A DNA stretch of 64,000 nt. Source: Uranotaenia lowii (lineage: Eukaryota > Arthropoda > Insecta > Diptera > Culicidae). The DNA lies in assembly GCF_029784155.1 (NCBI RefSeq), contig NC_073692.1, positions 70,320,012 to 70,384,011 of the forward strand, in the 5' to 3' direction. A model generated the notes under the pieces. The model saw only the letters and a program-made list of their open reading frames with translations, searched no databases and was not told the DNA's origin. The first letter of the stretch is position 1. Each line of letters opens with the position of its first letter. The translations under genes and the position numbers were made by a program. This document shows positions 45,700 through 56,908 of the stretch, piece after piece.

Positions 45700-46420
45700 A
45701 TCAAATTTCATCACTTTGCAAACGCTGTTAAAAATTACTCGTTGAGTAATTTTGTTTGAAAATTTGCATAATGATAGCTGAAAGTGTGTAATTTACAAAG
45801 TATATTTTATTTTTTTAAATTGCTTATAACAAGAACCAATCAAGGAGCAATGAGGCAAATTTAATGTGTGCAAATATTCACAAAATTAACATTACTTCCT
45901 AAAAAAGCGATGTTGGAAAATAACTTGTAGTTTTACTGTAAAGTTGAGACTAAAACTGTTTTCCAACTTTTTTTCATTTTTGATAATATTTCATCAGATT
46001 ATTGATAAAATTAGGCATAAATATAATTTTTACTGCATTTAATTATATATAACTAGTATTTGAAAGTGATTTTAGAAAACTTCGAAAACACAATTCGCAG
46101 AAAACCGGTTTGCAGTTTTGGCTCCATCAGCTAAACTATTGGACCGATTTTCATCACAAATTTTAAAATCGACTTAATAGCTACTTTTGTAGTTAATTTT
46201 TTAAGGCTTCATCAGAATGTTGCTAAATTCGAAATGGACCGACAGTGATGTTTGTTTTAAAGGAAAACTCGAGTTACTGTAAATATTACTAATCTCACCT
46301 AATAAGCACTCTGCTGCTGGATTTGCATTCTTTGGTCAGTTGAAAGTTCAAAACAAGCTGTAAAGTGGTCTTCTGCACCATTTCGATTTATTTTTATTTC
46401 GTTTCACTATTCAAAGGATG
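45700..46420. other. No gene recognised
   Basis: AT-rich intron DNA. The phrase CTATTGGACCGATTTTCATC near 46137 is of a type seen in Helitrons, but no ends were found. Confidence 0.35.
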
Positions 46421-46428
46421 CCCTAAAG

Positions 46429-49292
46429 CAGGGGTGAGCAACCTTTTGAAACAACGGGCCACTTTTAATTTGAAATTCTTCCGCATTAACAAAAAAAAAA
46501 CAGGTAGTTATCACTAAATCGTGACCATTTTTCGATAATTTAAATGTTGTACTTGATTTGAAATGTTAAGCGAATATTCATCATTTGCTTCCCTTTTATT
46601 CAATAAAAACAGAAAAAAATTGAAAGTCTTGCTATGGTTCGTGAAAATATTTGAACCCTGTTCTTTTGTTCGAATCGATGCAATGGTACCACTTGCATTG
46701 AAAAGCTTCATGGAGTTTTACCTTAGTGATCTTTTTCAGTGCCCGTTCTCGAAAAGTTTTTTCACAATCTATTTAAACTTTGTCGTGAAACCTCAACTTT
46801 GTTTTCTGTAAACAGTGTTTTTTTTTATTTGAAGTTGCATATTAAATCTTGCATTGAGGTGATCAGCACGGTAAAAATAATCATGAAAAATTCATAATTT
46901 CACGGATTTTTAACCAAATTTGTCAATGTTACAGTTTATATTCTTGAGTCTAAAAAATTTCACCAGGTTTCATAAATTTTATTGATTTCATAGAGATAGC
47001 TCTGGGATAGGTTTTCTAAGGCTGAATCATAAAATGACTCAATTTAATCGAGCCTGATTTGCCTGTGAAATTTCTGAAAATAACATCAAGACAACAAAAT
47101 TTTCATTTTTCCGAGGTGCATGGAATTTCAGAACTGATTTTGATTTATTCGGGGGCACTGAATTTAAATATTCAATTAGTTTTTTTATCAGGCCCAGTTT
47201 TCGAGATAACTTTTAAAAATAAGTAAAAAAAAATAGTTGTTGTATGTTGACAAAACTGAAAAATACAAATACTCATTGAATCAATGACCAACTTTCCCAA
47301 GATCACGAGTAATTATGAATTTAAAATAATATTTTGGGAGTTTTCTGTTTGTCATTTTTTTCCAAACCTGCAAACATTGGAAATTTTGACCAATTTTCAA
47401 AGTAAAATTAAATTAAATTGGATCTTTGATATTTTTAAAACCGTTAGTCAAATCATTTCGCAGTCTCAATAAAATTATTGAATGAACTAAAATCTTTAAT
47501 ATCCAATATTCAATGATTTTCTTTAATGATGTCAGGAGAAATCGTAATATTATTTTTCGGAATTTTTAAAAATTGTAGCGTTATTTTTTTTTTGTATCTC
47601 TGATGTCGTTGAATCTCTGATACAGGAATATCTAGGCAATAGCTAAGTCCTTGATTGAATGAAGGATAGCAATTTGATTCAATATCAGCTTTTGGATTTT
47701 ATGTAGGTTTATTAATTTATCAGTTATGAAAGATGGGTCTTATAGGAACTTATCAATTTCAAAATTTCCATACGCCATATCCCCGAAACTAGAAGTGATA
47801 AGAAAAATGCTTGAAATTTTTTGAATTCAGACGTCAAAATCTTACAAAATCAGTTGTTGAAACATAGGCACCAAAAATGCGGTTCCCCTGTGTAATCGTA
47901 ACAAACTTTTTGGGTTGAATCACAAATTACACTATTTTCGAAAAATCAGAATCTTGCTGAGCCATATCGATAAGCAATCTATTGCAATCGTTCACCCAGT
48001 CTGTATTATAAAACTTTCCTTATTTCTTCCTTAAAACTTCACTTTATGATACAATTCGATCTTTGCTTGAAACGAAAAATAATGTCCCAACTAACTCCTA
48101 TAGGGGGAAGTCGTCTATGGCCGGACATCGCCTATGGCCGGACAACATTGATTTTCCGAAAACACAATATCCTAGTAATGATTTAACGCCATGAAAATAA
48201 AGTAAATTGTAGCCTGATATGATGTTAGAAATATGGTAATCCAATCTGAAAAGGTAAACCAATGATAGGTATCTAAAGCTTTTGCCTAGTAGTATGGAGA
48301 GGATCGCCTAAACTTTGCATTTGTATTGTGGTAAGTTTTTTCGGCTTGTAAAATTTGAACTGCACATGAACGACATTGTTGATTGGTTATCTTTCGGCTA
48401 CAATAGAAGATAATAAAACGGAAGTTCAAACGAAATAGTAGGAAAATTTAAAAAAATGCGATTTGTCTATGACCGGACAAGTTGTTGAATATGACCGGAC
48501 AAGAAAATTTTAAAATTAAAGATGATTTCAACTTGAAACTTTCATTTTTTCATCTCTATAGCACCCTCAAATGGTTAGCAGAAGATAAGGATTCAATAAC
48601 GAAACTATTTTGGTCCTCTGAGAAACTTGTGATTCTGCTGTCCGGTCATAGACAATTTTTCTCTAGTTTTTTTCAAAACAAATGTTTCATCCTGGTTTGT
48701 CAAAAAACTTTTATGACTGGCTTCATAGAACGTTCAGAATTGGAAAACACATACTCACAAGACCTGTGCAAGTGATTTCAGTAATTTTGCTACGTTTTTG
48801 TGCCATTTGCTACGTTTTTGTGAACTTTGGTGAAGTAATTCGTAGTGTCCGGCCACAGACAACACTTTTGGAAATTAGTGAAAACTAACATGAAATGATT
48901 TCTCTTACCACATGAATATGTTGTAAATTTTTTTTTTCTAATATCGTTAAGTGATCATAATATTTACACTCTTCAAATCAGTAGAGGAACCAATATTTAC
49001 AAAAATCTATTTTTGAAGTTATTGCTTAAAAACCTTAAGTGTCCGGTAGTAGACGACTTCCCCCTAATACATTTTTCCAATAAACAATATTGCATCTATG
49101 CCTTTAAAGGAACTCAAAAAAAGCTTAAAAGTCAATAATCTAGATGTGCATATTTGAGCAATTTCTTGATATAAATTTTTTTGGGTTCAGTAGGACTGTT
49201 ATTTTATGATAATCAACACTCCATCGTAGAAAATATTTTGAATTAATTTTAATTCGAGATAAGCTTCGCGGGCCGCTTGTTGCTCATCCCTG
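46429..49292. mobile_element. hAT-like element, 2.86 kb, with nested element
   Basis: Starts CAGGGGTGAGCAACCTTTTG and ends GTTGCTCATCCCTG. An 8-base duplication CCCTAAAG flanks it (46421-46428, 49293-49300). Sub-terminal words ACGGGCCAC and GCGGGCCGC are inverted partners. These ends are classic for hAT. About 1.9 kb without the nested element. ORFs inside are short and without a hAT dimerisation motif, so it is non-autonomous or decayed. Confidence 0.88.
48103..49064. mobile_element. TA-flanked element with GGCCGGACA repeats, inside the hAT
   Basis: Starts GGGGGAAGTCGTCTATGGCC, ends AGTAGACGACTTCCCCC, with TA at 48101-48102 and 49065-49066. The word TATGGCCGGACA or a variant (ATGACCGGACA) occurs several times in the left half and inverted in the right half (TGTCCGGTCATAGAC, GTGTCCGGCCACAG). 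A 97-codon reading (48482-48775) has no known motif. Confidence 0.8.
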
Positions 49293-49300
49293 CCCTAAAG

Positions 49301-51928
49301 GCAATATAAAGCTAAAAAGTCACCTTTGTATCCAAGAACATAAATTCTTCTAACGCATCGTAACTACTACCCATTGAAAAATTCTGTGCTATTTTGAAGG
49401 AGACACTCATTGAGCGTCTCAAAGAGGTAAATTTTGAGGAAGAAATGACAAAAAAGTAGCTCCTAGGTTTCTGTAGGAAAGAAGCTGCGCTTCCATATGT
49501 TGCGCAATTTGTTTTTGGAAGCGTTGTGCCTTATGTACAATTGTACGAATACATAAATTAACCAAAATGACGTAAAAATAGCAAAAGATCACAAATGGTT
49601 TATAGGTTATTGCCTGAAAGTTCGGAAAGAGGATGATTGTTGTGTTTTTTTGGGCTGGAAAATTTTCAAAAATTTTAACCAAAAATTCACAAGTTTAATT
49701 TGTGCCTGAAAGTTATGAAATGTGACAACAAAAACATTTTAAATCGAATTACTGTCAAGAAATTATCGGACAACCAGAGCGTAATCCAGATGGTGTTGCT
49801 CGATATAAAATCTAAAACTTCTTGATCGGCCGTTCACACTAAGCGGGGGAGAAACGTTCGGAGTGAACCTTTTAGGTGTTCTGGAAAATATTGAAGATAA
49901 GTATTATCGTTATTTTCTTCATGCAATAAACATATTCATTAATATTTGTGCCTCATCGAAAATTAGCATAAAAGTTCCGTTATTTTAATGAAATTCAGAA
50001 ATTTAATCATCTTGAGTTTTGACCTTTTTAGATTATTGTCGTTAATTCAGTTAATTTAAAACAATGATTTCAAAATATAATTCCAAAGAGTTCAATCACA
50101 AAGTTTTTAGCAGAATTTCAGTAGTCTTTCTTTTTTTAAGAATCATGGAATTATTGGATTTTTTTTTTTAATTTTCTGTTTTGACCTCAGAGGAAAAACT
50201 CAGTTTAATGTGTGTTAAATTTTTGAGAAACTAAGAATTAATGTTGTATCAATATAAAGAAAAAATCCGTCTTATATTTTTTTATTGATTTGCTACTGGA
50301 TGATTCTTTTTTTATTTTTTTTATTGTTAACACTTTAGTCAGTTATGGACAATAATTCTCCACTGAAGAAGGCTACAAAAAATAGCCGAGACGTCTGTGC
50401 AGTAGTAAAAATCATTCGTTTTGACTTTCAAAAGTATGACTGACTACAGTAGTAATGTTTAAGTGAAAAACTTTGCTCTTTATTTTTAAATTTGGAATCG
50501 TATGAAAATCGTGATATTTTTTTTCTGTTTTAAATATTCCAATCAAAAGAACAAAACTTAACAAACTCATTTTCAGTAGAAAGCTTAAGGATTGTGTTTA
50601 GGTCACATTCCAGAAAAATATCATTTTCTGTGTAATTTTGCCAAAATTGAAACATTGAATATTTTTCTAGAAACTTACTTTTGAGATTCTTGATAACTGA
50701 TGTTCAAATTTCTTGATATTTTTTGTATTTGGGTGTTGACCAAAGAAAATGCATTAAGAAGTAATGAAATCAATCAATTTAACATAATTTTTCAAGCGTT
50801 TGTAATTTTTCAATCCAAACAGTAAAATAAATTAACATTTGTGATTGGTTTGTTTATTCAATCCATAAATTTATTGTTTTTGCTTGAAAAATAAATCACT
50901 TTTAAAGATTTATAACATGAAGCCAGGTTTTTTCAGTAATGACACTATATTAGCTCAGTTTTGTTTGGTGTTGTGAAGAAAATCAGAATTTTTAATTTTT
51001 TCACAAGTTTAGTTGGCTAGCTTGTACGTCTGTTTTCTGTGATTTAACGTTCTTGCCCTCTGCCTTTTGAAATGAAGGTTTTGTTCGAAAGGTCGAAACA
51101 CTGAAAACATTGAATCATTCCGTTTCCGATTTTTTATTGTCATTTGCGAATTTGATATATGGGGATTTACATGTTTTTTTATGGTGCTGAAACGAACAAA
51201 ATTTGAAATTTTGGAGAAAATCCGAAGACCCCCGGCGCAAACCCGTCAGATAATAAAAAAAAATCCCCATATATGAGTTTCTGTTTGTTTTTTCTTACAG
51301 ATTCACTTCAACAAACATAAACTTTTGTGATCAACCTGAAAACCTTTATATTGATTAACGACACTCGATGAACTGCTAAACACACAGACAGACAGACACA
51401 GACACAAAACAGGAAGTTGTGAATATCCTTGATTTCAGGGTTCCGTTTTGGAAGGATCCGGAACCAATGGAACGATTTGAGCTCGTCTGGCTGTTAGTCG
51501 CTGTTGGGAACAAGCTTTCGAGCACGACAAAAAATCGATACCATTCTGGCTCTGGGCTTTTGCTTTTGCTAGCTACCGGAATGATTGCTATTTGAGGACC
51601 TTTTTGAGAAAGGGGTCTGTTGTGTGTCACAATTTCTTGTAATCTAACCCCTGTTCTATCCGGATTCGAGGCCATAAGCTTTTTTAACCGTTTTCTGGTG
51701 AACGCTTCTTGATAAAAGCAATTGATATCTAACGAATTATGAATCATGGTGTTTGGATCGGGTGTCATTTTTGGTCATTTTCATCAAAAATCGATATCCT
51801 TTTTTTAAATCTGAATCTGTTTTAACCTTGAGTTTCGCATAAATTTGTAATGTTGATAGAAATTTCGTGAAAAAACCAAAAACATCCATATCAAATAACC
51901 ATAACATTTTTTAGCAATAAAAATTCGT
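49301..51928. other. No gene recognised; hammerhead-like motif at 50363
   Basis: AT-rich intron. At 50363-50395 there is CTGAAGA, a stem GGCTA...TAGCC, GAGAC and GTC. Near 51070-51100 a similar AAGGTCGAAACAC word occurs. An ORF at 51376-51768 (minus) has no motif. Confidence 0.35.
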
Positions 51929-51942
51929 AACCATGGCCATAA

Positions 51943-52135
51943 TTTTTTTTTTTGTTTCGATTATAGTCGTTTTACCATCTTTATGGCATTCGCGACTTTA
52001 TCAACGTTACAGTTGGCGGATCGTTATTGAAAAACTTATCCGGTACAACTGTGTTCGATGTTTGCTCTTGGGCTCGAACTCGTGGACATCGGCTCAGGAG
52101 ACAACAGACTTGCCAACTGAGCTATATCACAAGCC
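51943..52135 (-). mobile_element. Full-length tRNA-derived SINE
   Basis: On the minus strand it begins GGCTTGTGATATAGCTCAG and has an A box TAGCTCAGTTGG (52113-52124) and a B box GAGTTCGAGCCC (52070-52081), with a tRNA-like spacing of about 32 bases. It ends in an A-run and has a perfect 14-base duplication AACCATGGCCATAA (51929-51942, 52136-52149). The boxes would recruit RNA polymerase III. It agrees closely with the copy inside the DD37E transposase (14953-15117). It lies antisense to the host gene. I cannot name the SINE family with certainty. Confidence 0.92.
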
Positions 52136-52149
52136 AACCATGGCCATAA

Positions 52150-53055
52150 GAGTTTTTGCAACACTGACGAATATTTTTTAGGAGTTTTATCCTTTAAATA
52201 CATTAAAAATTATTTCAATAAGCTTGAAAATGGAAGATTTTGAGAAACTGAAAATATCGGCATTTTACGGTTAAAACGAGGGGTGGATTTTTATTTGAGC
52301 CGACCACTGTTTTTTCTTCTATAAGTATTTTTCATAAGCGCACTCACTATAGGCATTTCATCGATTCGACTAAAAAAATTTAAAATAATTTCTTGGATTT
52401 TTTTTTTCATTTGAGGCCCATAGAGCCCAAGAGGTAAAAGTGCAAAACTGTTGGAATTAAATCCCATGACAATTCTTCATATTTAAAACTATATTTGATG
52501 ATCTTTTAGCTTTTATGCCTTTTTGCCCCTTTTTTCCAGGGGCCAAATTAGTATTTTATTTTTAAGGAATAGCTAAGATTGACTGATAAAACTAAATGCC
52601 AAAAACATATCACAGATCACGCTCAAATGTATAAAGTGATTACACAATCTTGGAAAAAAATGCATTTGTGTATACAACTCTTAGAACCTTTGACAGGTTG
52701 TAGTGTTTAAATTCATAATAGTTTTTGTAATTGAAACTAAGAATTAAAGGTCAACAAAAAGATCAATTTAAAAGTTATTTTTTATCAAAAACCCGCGGTT
52801 TACTCATCACTCTATTCCGAAAACTTTCCTCAATATTCATATAAAATATAAATCTGTACATTTTTGTAAAACTAATTCTAAAAATCTACTTAATCATGTA
52901 AAAACAAGTACAAAAAATACCACAGAAAACTCCAGAAAAGACATCAGTTTTCTTTATTCAAATGTCCTATTCTGAATGCAATGTACATAAGAACTGCAAC
53001 AATTATTCATTTTTGTATCTGTCGGGATTTTATAACATTCTTATTCTCCCGCCAG
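52150..53055. other. 3' end of the large intron, no other feature
   Basis: AT-rich; the polypyrimidine tract TTCTTATTCTCCCGCCAG forms the acceptor. Confidence 0.6.
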
Positions 53056-53508
53056 GATCCGACGATAGCGGCCGTGGCGGCTGCCGTCATCCAGGAGGAG
53101 GAAGAGCGGGAGCTGCAGGAGGCCATCGAGGCAACCGCCTTTTCGCTGCTACAGGAGGAACTACACGTGAACTATCCGGGCCTGAAGCGGGACCGGTTGC
53201 TATCCCTGGGAAACGTTAGTGCCCCGCCGCTACTGAATCGGAACTCACGCTTCTCGTCCATCAGCGGTGGCTACAGCAGCCTGTTGAACCCACCCCGACG
53301 ATATTCCTATGCCAGCAGTCGGGGGCACCGGAACAGCGTTTCGGTGTCCTCGAGGATTCTCAGTGCCTACAACATGGGGGAAAGCTTCGGGCAGGATGAC
53401 TATTTTTTAGAGAGCGACGGCGAGGAAGCTGACGACGAGTTCGATCAGTTCACGACGACGGCGGACGTTGGCTATCCGCCCGGGAACTTCCTGTCGGTGC
53501 CGGGCAGG
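53056..53508 (+). CDS. Coding exon: cytoplasmic acidic helix of the membrane protein
   Basis: The acceptor CCGCCAG precedes GATCCGACG and the donor GTGAGT begins at 53509. The exon is 453 bases, 151 whole codons, phase 0 on both sides. The product begins DPTIAAVAAAVIQEEEEREL and QEAIEATAFSLLQEEL, a strongly predicted amphipathic or coiled-coil helix just inside the membrane segment encoded by the previous exon. A Ser/Arg-rich part with NRNSRFSSISGGYSSLL and RRYSYASSRG follows (possible basophilic kinase sites), then acidic FLESDGEEADDEFDQF. It is much richer in G and C than the surrounding intron, as expected of a conserved exon. No known domain is recognised. Confidence 0.88.
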
Positions 53509-53604
53509 GTGAGTTACCTTTTTTATGACAAGTTTGTTATAAGAATTGTAAATTGACTGGAGAAGTACTTAGCTACAGATGTGGTTATATTTTTTATTTC
53601 ACAG

Positions 53605-55050
53605 GGTATCGAATCACGGCGCAGCAGTGCGATGACCTGCTGCAGTACCGAGAGCTCATTTCTGGAGCGACGATGCTCGGCCATTACGCTGGGGTTGTCC
53701 TCCTTGCCACCGATTTCGCGATCACCCTCGCGGCAGCAGTGTCGTGGTGAGGATCGTCGGGGCAGCCACGTGACCGTTAATGGTGGTGCGGTGGGTGCCA
53801 CTTGTGCCGACTGGGACGCATTCTATCCCGGGATCAACATCATCGAAGCCACTCCGAAATCTTCGCCTTGCCCCAGTGAACGCATTACGCACAAATCCGG
53901 GGGTCTGTCGACCCGCGAACGTTATTCTGTCAGTAGGAAGTATCAGCTGTACGACGACAGCTCGATCGACTGTATATCCGAATATCCTGATACGAATGGT
54001 GCTGAACCTAGCCATAGCCATAGACCGCCACGGCAAAACTATAGCAGTAGTAGTAGAATAGATGATATTAGTATAGCCAATAATAATCCTAGCAGTAGTG
54101 TCATTGTACGTAGAGCTCCCCTTGCGTCGCTTAGTTCCTTCAAGATGTCGTCGGCAGACTGCCAGGACAGTGATATACGCAGCTGTGGATCCGATTCCGT
54201 GTTTGATGAAAGCTGTGCGGACACCGATGAAGATTTGCAACAGTTCAGCACCGATAGCGATGAGCTTAGTATTCCAGACGAAGGTGAGTGTTCCGTAACA
54301 CCGATGGCCATCACAGTGGCAGGTCCCAGCACTTCCGGGACCCTGTCGGCTGCCACTGGCCTCGGTGGGGTCAGCAGTAGCACCAGCAGCAGTATTCACA
54401 GTCAACAGCCAAAGATTGTGCAGCATCAACCGTACGGTGCAGCCAGTGATACCGTTTTTGTTGATATCGAAACTCCCAATGATATTAGATGTTTAAGTAG
54501 TCTTTCAAATAGCAATCGACGCGGTCGGCTCAAATCGAAACCGGACCGAGCGAATCTGGTGACGAAAATCGAAACGAAAGCAATCATCGAAAGGCCGGGT
54601 CGGGATCGATCACCATCCCCGAGGGCCTGTTCGTCAATGGCGGTGTCCTCTCATCAACCAAAGAACACCCTCCAGACGTCGACGACGGAAGTGATGACCA
54701 GTGGCCGGAGCACCAGCAGTCTACCCAGTCGCTTACCCAGCGGTCATGAGATCAGCAGTACCCATTACAGTAAGAACAACAATAACTCTAGCTCTAGAAC
54801 TTACAGTAGGAACGATACCGACGATATTAGCAATCAAGTAGAGGACGACGAGGACCGGGAGAGTAACAATAAATGCGTTGAAGTTAATGTTATTATCAAA
54901 AACCATAGCACTAATATTAAAAGTCCCTCTGTGATTCTCGAGCTACCTATTCTGACAATAGACGAGGATAGTTCCCAGGCGCCGCTGTCCCCGGTCGATC
55001 CTTGCGTTCCGGGTCCTTCGCGGAAGTGGTCCAAGGAGACGCTGTTCTAG
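53605..55050 (+). CDS. Terminal coding exon: disordered cytoplasmic tail
   Basis: The acceptor TTTATTTCACAG ends at 53604 after a 96-base intron; reading GIESRRSSAMTCCSTESSF continues in phase 0 to TAG at 55048-55050 (481 codons). The product is low-complexity and Ser-rich with blocks that look constrained: ADWDAFYPGINIIEATPKSS near the start, then DDSSIDCISEYPD, and acidic SDSVFDESCADTDEDLQQFS and TDSDELSIPDEGE. Near the end KSPSVILELPILTIDED precedes the C-terminus KWSKETLF. The last residues T-L-F fit the class I PDZ-ligand pattern (S/T-x-hydrophobic). The large Ser/acidic tail suggests a phosphorylated scaffold for intracellular partners; this is an inference. Confidence 0.88.
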   Translation, partial: GIESRRSSAMTCCSTESSFLERRCSAITLGLSSLPPISRSPSRQQCRGEDRRGSHVTVNGGAVGATCADWDAFYPGINIIEATPKSSPCPSERITHKSGGLSTRERYSVSRKYQLYDDSSIDCISEYPDTNGAEPSHSHRPPRQNYSSSSRIDDISIANNNPSSSVIVRRAPLASLSSFKMSSADCQDSDIRSCGSDSVFDESCADTDEDLQQFSTDSDELSIPDEGECSVTPMAITVAGPSTSGTLSAATGLGGVSSSTSSSIHSQQPKIVQHQPYGAASDTVFVDIETPNDIRCLSSLSNSNRRGRLKSKPDRANLVTKIETKAIIERPGRDRSPSPRACSSMAVSSHQPKNTLQTSTTEVMTSGRSTSSLPSRLPSGHEISSTHYSKNNNNSSSRTYSRNDTDDISNQVEDDEDRESNNKCVEVNVIIKNHSTNIKSPSVILELPILTIDEDSSQAPLSPVDPCVPGPSRKWSKETLF

Positions 55051-55356
55051 TTGCAAAGGTTTCGGCTGCTAATGCTGCTGCTACTACTACTACTAATAGT
55101 AACACCACTATCGCCCTCTTCCCGAACACTGGTCACGATATTGACATTAGCAATATTCCCTCGAGCTGATTACGAAACCAAATACACCAAGCTGTTGAAA
55201 CTGTTAGTTAAGACCTTTCCGCGTGTTAATTCTTTCCACAAAAGTCAATCACTAGCAATCTTATGATCCGTCCAATCACCTCTTCTTTTACTAATTTGCT
55301 ACACTAGCTTTGAAAGATCAATGTAATTCGGTTGCCTTTGGTACGAGATAGGAGGA

Positions 55357-55362
55357 AATAAA
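55357..55362 (+). promoter_or_regulatory. Poly(A) signal AATAAA of the host gene
   Basis: AATAAA lies 307 bases after the stop codon, followed by a T-rich stretch (ACTTTTTGACTTGC) from 55377. It is the first canonical signal downstream of the last exon and would give a 3' UTR of about 330 bases. Confidence 0.6.
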
Positions 55363-55379
55363 TCCTTTACTGTGAACTT

Positions 55380-55724
55380 TTTGACTTGCTTAGAGTAAAT
55401 TTAACTACGCTTGAATCGATTTTTATTATATCATTATGATTTTGCTCAGTTCGATATGTACTTAATCTAGATTAGTGGAATTTTAGCCCTCGCGTCGAAA
55501 ACTTTTCCATGACTTCCATGACTGAAATGTTATTCAGGATACGCAACTTCTGTACCATATTATTTGACAAGCGCTCCTCGAAAACTGATTTTTGACATCG
55601 TCATCGAGAAGAGGACAGAGGCCAATTTTGATGGGATGCCTAAAAAAATAACTGATTTGAGGTGTTGAATGAAAATTCATCATCTATCTTTAAATTTTAA
55701 AATTGAAAAAAACCACCGGTTTTA
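55380..55724. other. No gene seen; downstream flank of the host gene
   Basis: AT-rich intergenic sequence with no recognisable feature. Confidence 0.4.
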
Positions 55725-56075
55725 GTAAAATCAGTCTTTTTGGCTGCTTTTGCTTGCGGTTGGTCTGAAATCAAATTCTCTTTTTGGCACGCATAACGTT
55801 ACTCGATGCCAAGTTCCTTAACCACATCCCGTACTGATGCCGAAGGATGACGATTGTAGTAATCCTTGATTTTTTTTTTCCATTGTAGGGTCAGCAGGGT
55901 CAGATTTCCTACCGCATTTGGGGGAATCTGCGAATGTACACTGTTCTCCATACTTTCTTATGACGGTTTGAATTGCTCCGACACTCACACCTTCTTCTTT
56001 AGCAAATTTTCTGACTGAAAGACCACTCACAGTGCTCCATTTGTGCACAGTCCGTTTTCTTTGCTTCTTTTAAGT
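55725..56075 (-). pseudogene. Tc1-like transposase, N-terminal remnant
   Basis: The minus strand encodes the first DNA-binding part of a Tc1-type transposase: VRKFAKEEGVSVGAIQTVIR (helix-turn-helix), SPKCGRKSDPADPTMEKK, then after a one-base slip in an A-run near 55870 KDYYNRHPSASVRDVVKELG, and MRAKKRI...NRKQKQPKR. The catalytic domain is absent beyond 55725. The frameshift and truncation make it dead. It is not the same family as the DD37E element at 14289. Confidence 0.75.
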
Positions 56076-56220
56076 AAGGTCAGAAATTTTCCGATTTCCA
56101 GGCGAAAAACGACAAAAATCACAACGCTTACTTATCTTGGATGTAAACAACAGTACGCAGCTAAAATTTGGTTTGAACACTAAACGGTTTTCGAAATAAC
56201 GGGTATTTGATAGTGTATTT

Positions 56221-56301
56221 TGGGCATATGGTCATCGACACCGGTCCCATCCCACCGTTGATTGAAAACTACAGTCAACAACAGAACAAGAAGAAGAAGA
56301 A
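56221..56301 (+). mobile_element. 81-base 5'-truncated retroposon scar
   Basis: A short insert that begins TGGGCATATGGTCATCGACA and ends in GAA repeats is flanked by a 12-base duplication GATAGTGTATTT (56209-56220, 56302-56313). A long TSD with a simple-repeat 3' tail is the mark of LINE-type retroposition; the source element is not in this window. Confidence 0.75.
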
Positions 56302-56484
56302 GATAGTGTATTTATGATAATCGGAAAAGTCTATAATAGAGAATATGTGATGGTAAATTCAAATTCATTACTACGAATTCGTAATTCATTTTTTTTTTCA
56401 AGCACCGATTCAAGGATCTCATTACGAGACACAATACTTTGTATGTAAAACTTTAAATTATGAATCTATAATTTTACTTTACAT

Positions 56485-56908
56485 AGGTTTGTCAGATTGG
56501 TTTTATACGGATTTTCAATAAAAAATTTGGGAAAAGTGCGATCCAGCCCGGTTGTCCGGATTTGATTGAAAAATACCCGGATTTATTAAGTTTATTTTCC
56601 AAAAAAAAAAAATTCAAATTTTGTTTTAAAACTTTTTTAATTTAGGCGTCGAAATTTCTTAAGCAAGTTTAATAAAAATAATTATGAATGGGTTTTTGGA
56701 AGCCTGAAATATGAATAAAAATCTGATGATGAATTTAGATGAAAAAAAAAATTACTAATTCGAGTTTCTTTTTCATAATCTTTCCCGGATATTGCCCGTA
56801 TTTTTGGTCGAAAATTTGTAATCAAATGCCCGGATTTTGACAGGTTTCAAGATAAAATTGCCCAGATTTGTCCGGCCCGGATACCTGCTGAAAAAATCGA
56901 ACAACCTT
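56485..56908. repeat. Family G copy
   Basis: Starts AGGTTTGTCAGATTGG, contains CCAGCCCGGTTGTCCGGATT, ATCAAATGCCCGGATTTTG and GGCCCGGATACCTGCTG, and ends near ACAACCTTTT. The left end and inner words match 8061-8540 and 41877-42149. Confidence 0.6.

Larger units (their letters stand above)
30996..53055 (+). other. 22,060-base intron filled with transposable elements
   Basis: Donor GTGAGT at 30996 and acceptor CTCCCGCCAG ending at 53055; both flanking exons are in phase 0 and join ...AKALK to DPTIAAV.... The intron holds the four-level nest at 31286-37038, family R copy 3, two hAT-like elements, several MITEs and a SINE. Long inverted repeats here would form double-stranded stems in the pre-mRNA. 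Confidence 0.8.

Noticed and set aside
48482..48775. 97-codon ORF as a transposase of the nested TA element
   Set aside because: No catalytic or DNA-binding motif; it ends inside the inverted repeat arm.
51943..52135. Possible tRNA gene
   Set aside because: A and B boxes are present, but the sequence cannot form a full cloverleaf, has a poly(A) tail and a 14-base TSD, so it is a SINE.
53722..54429. 235-codon minus-strand ORF
   Set aside because: It is antisense to the well-supported terminal exon, whose repetitive Ser codons keep the opposite frame open.
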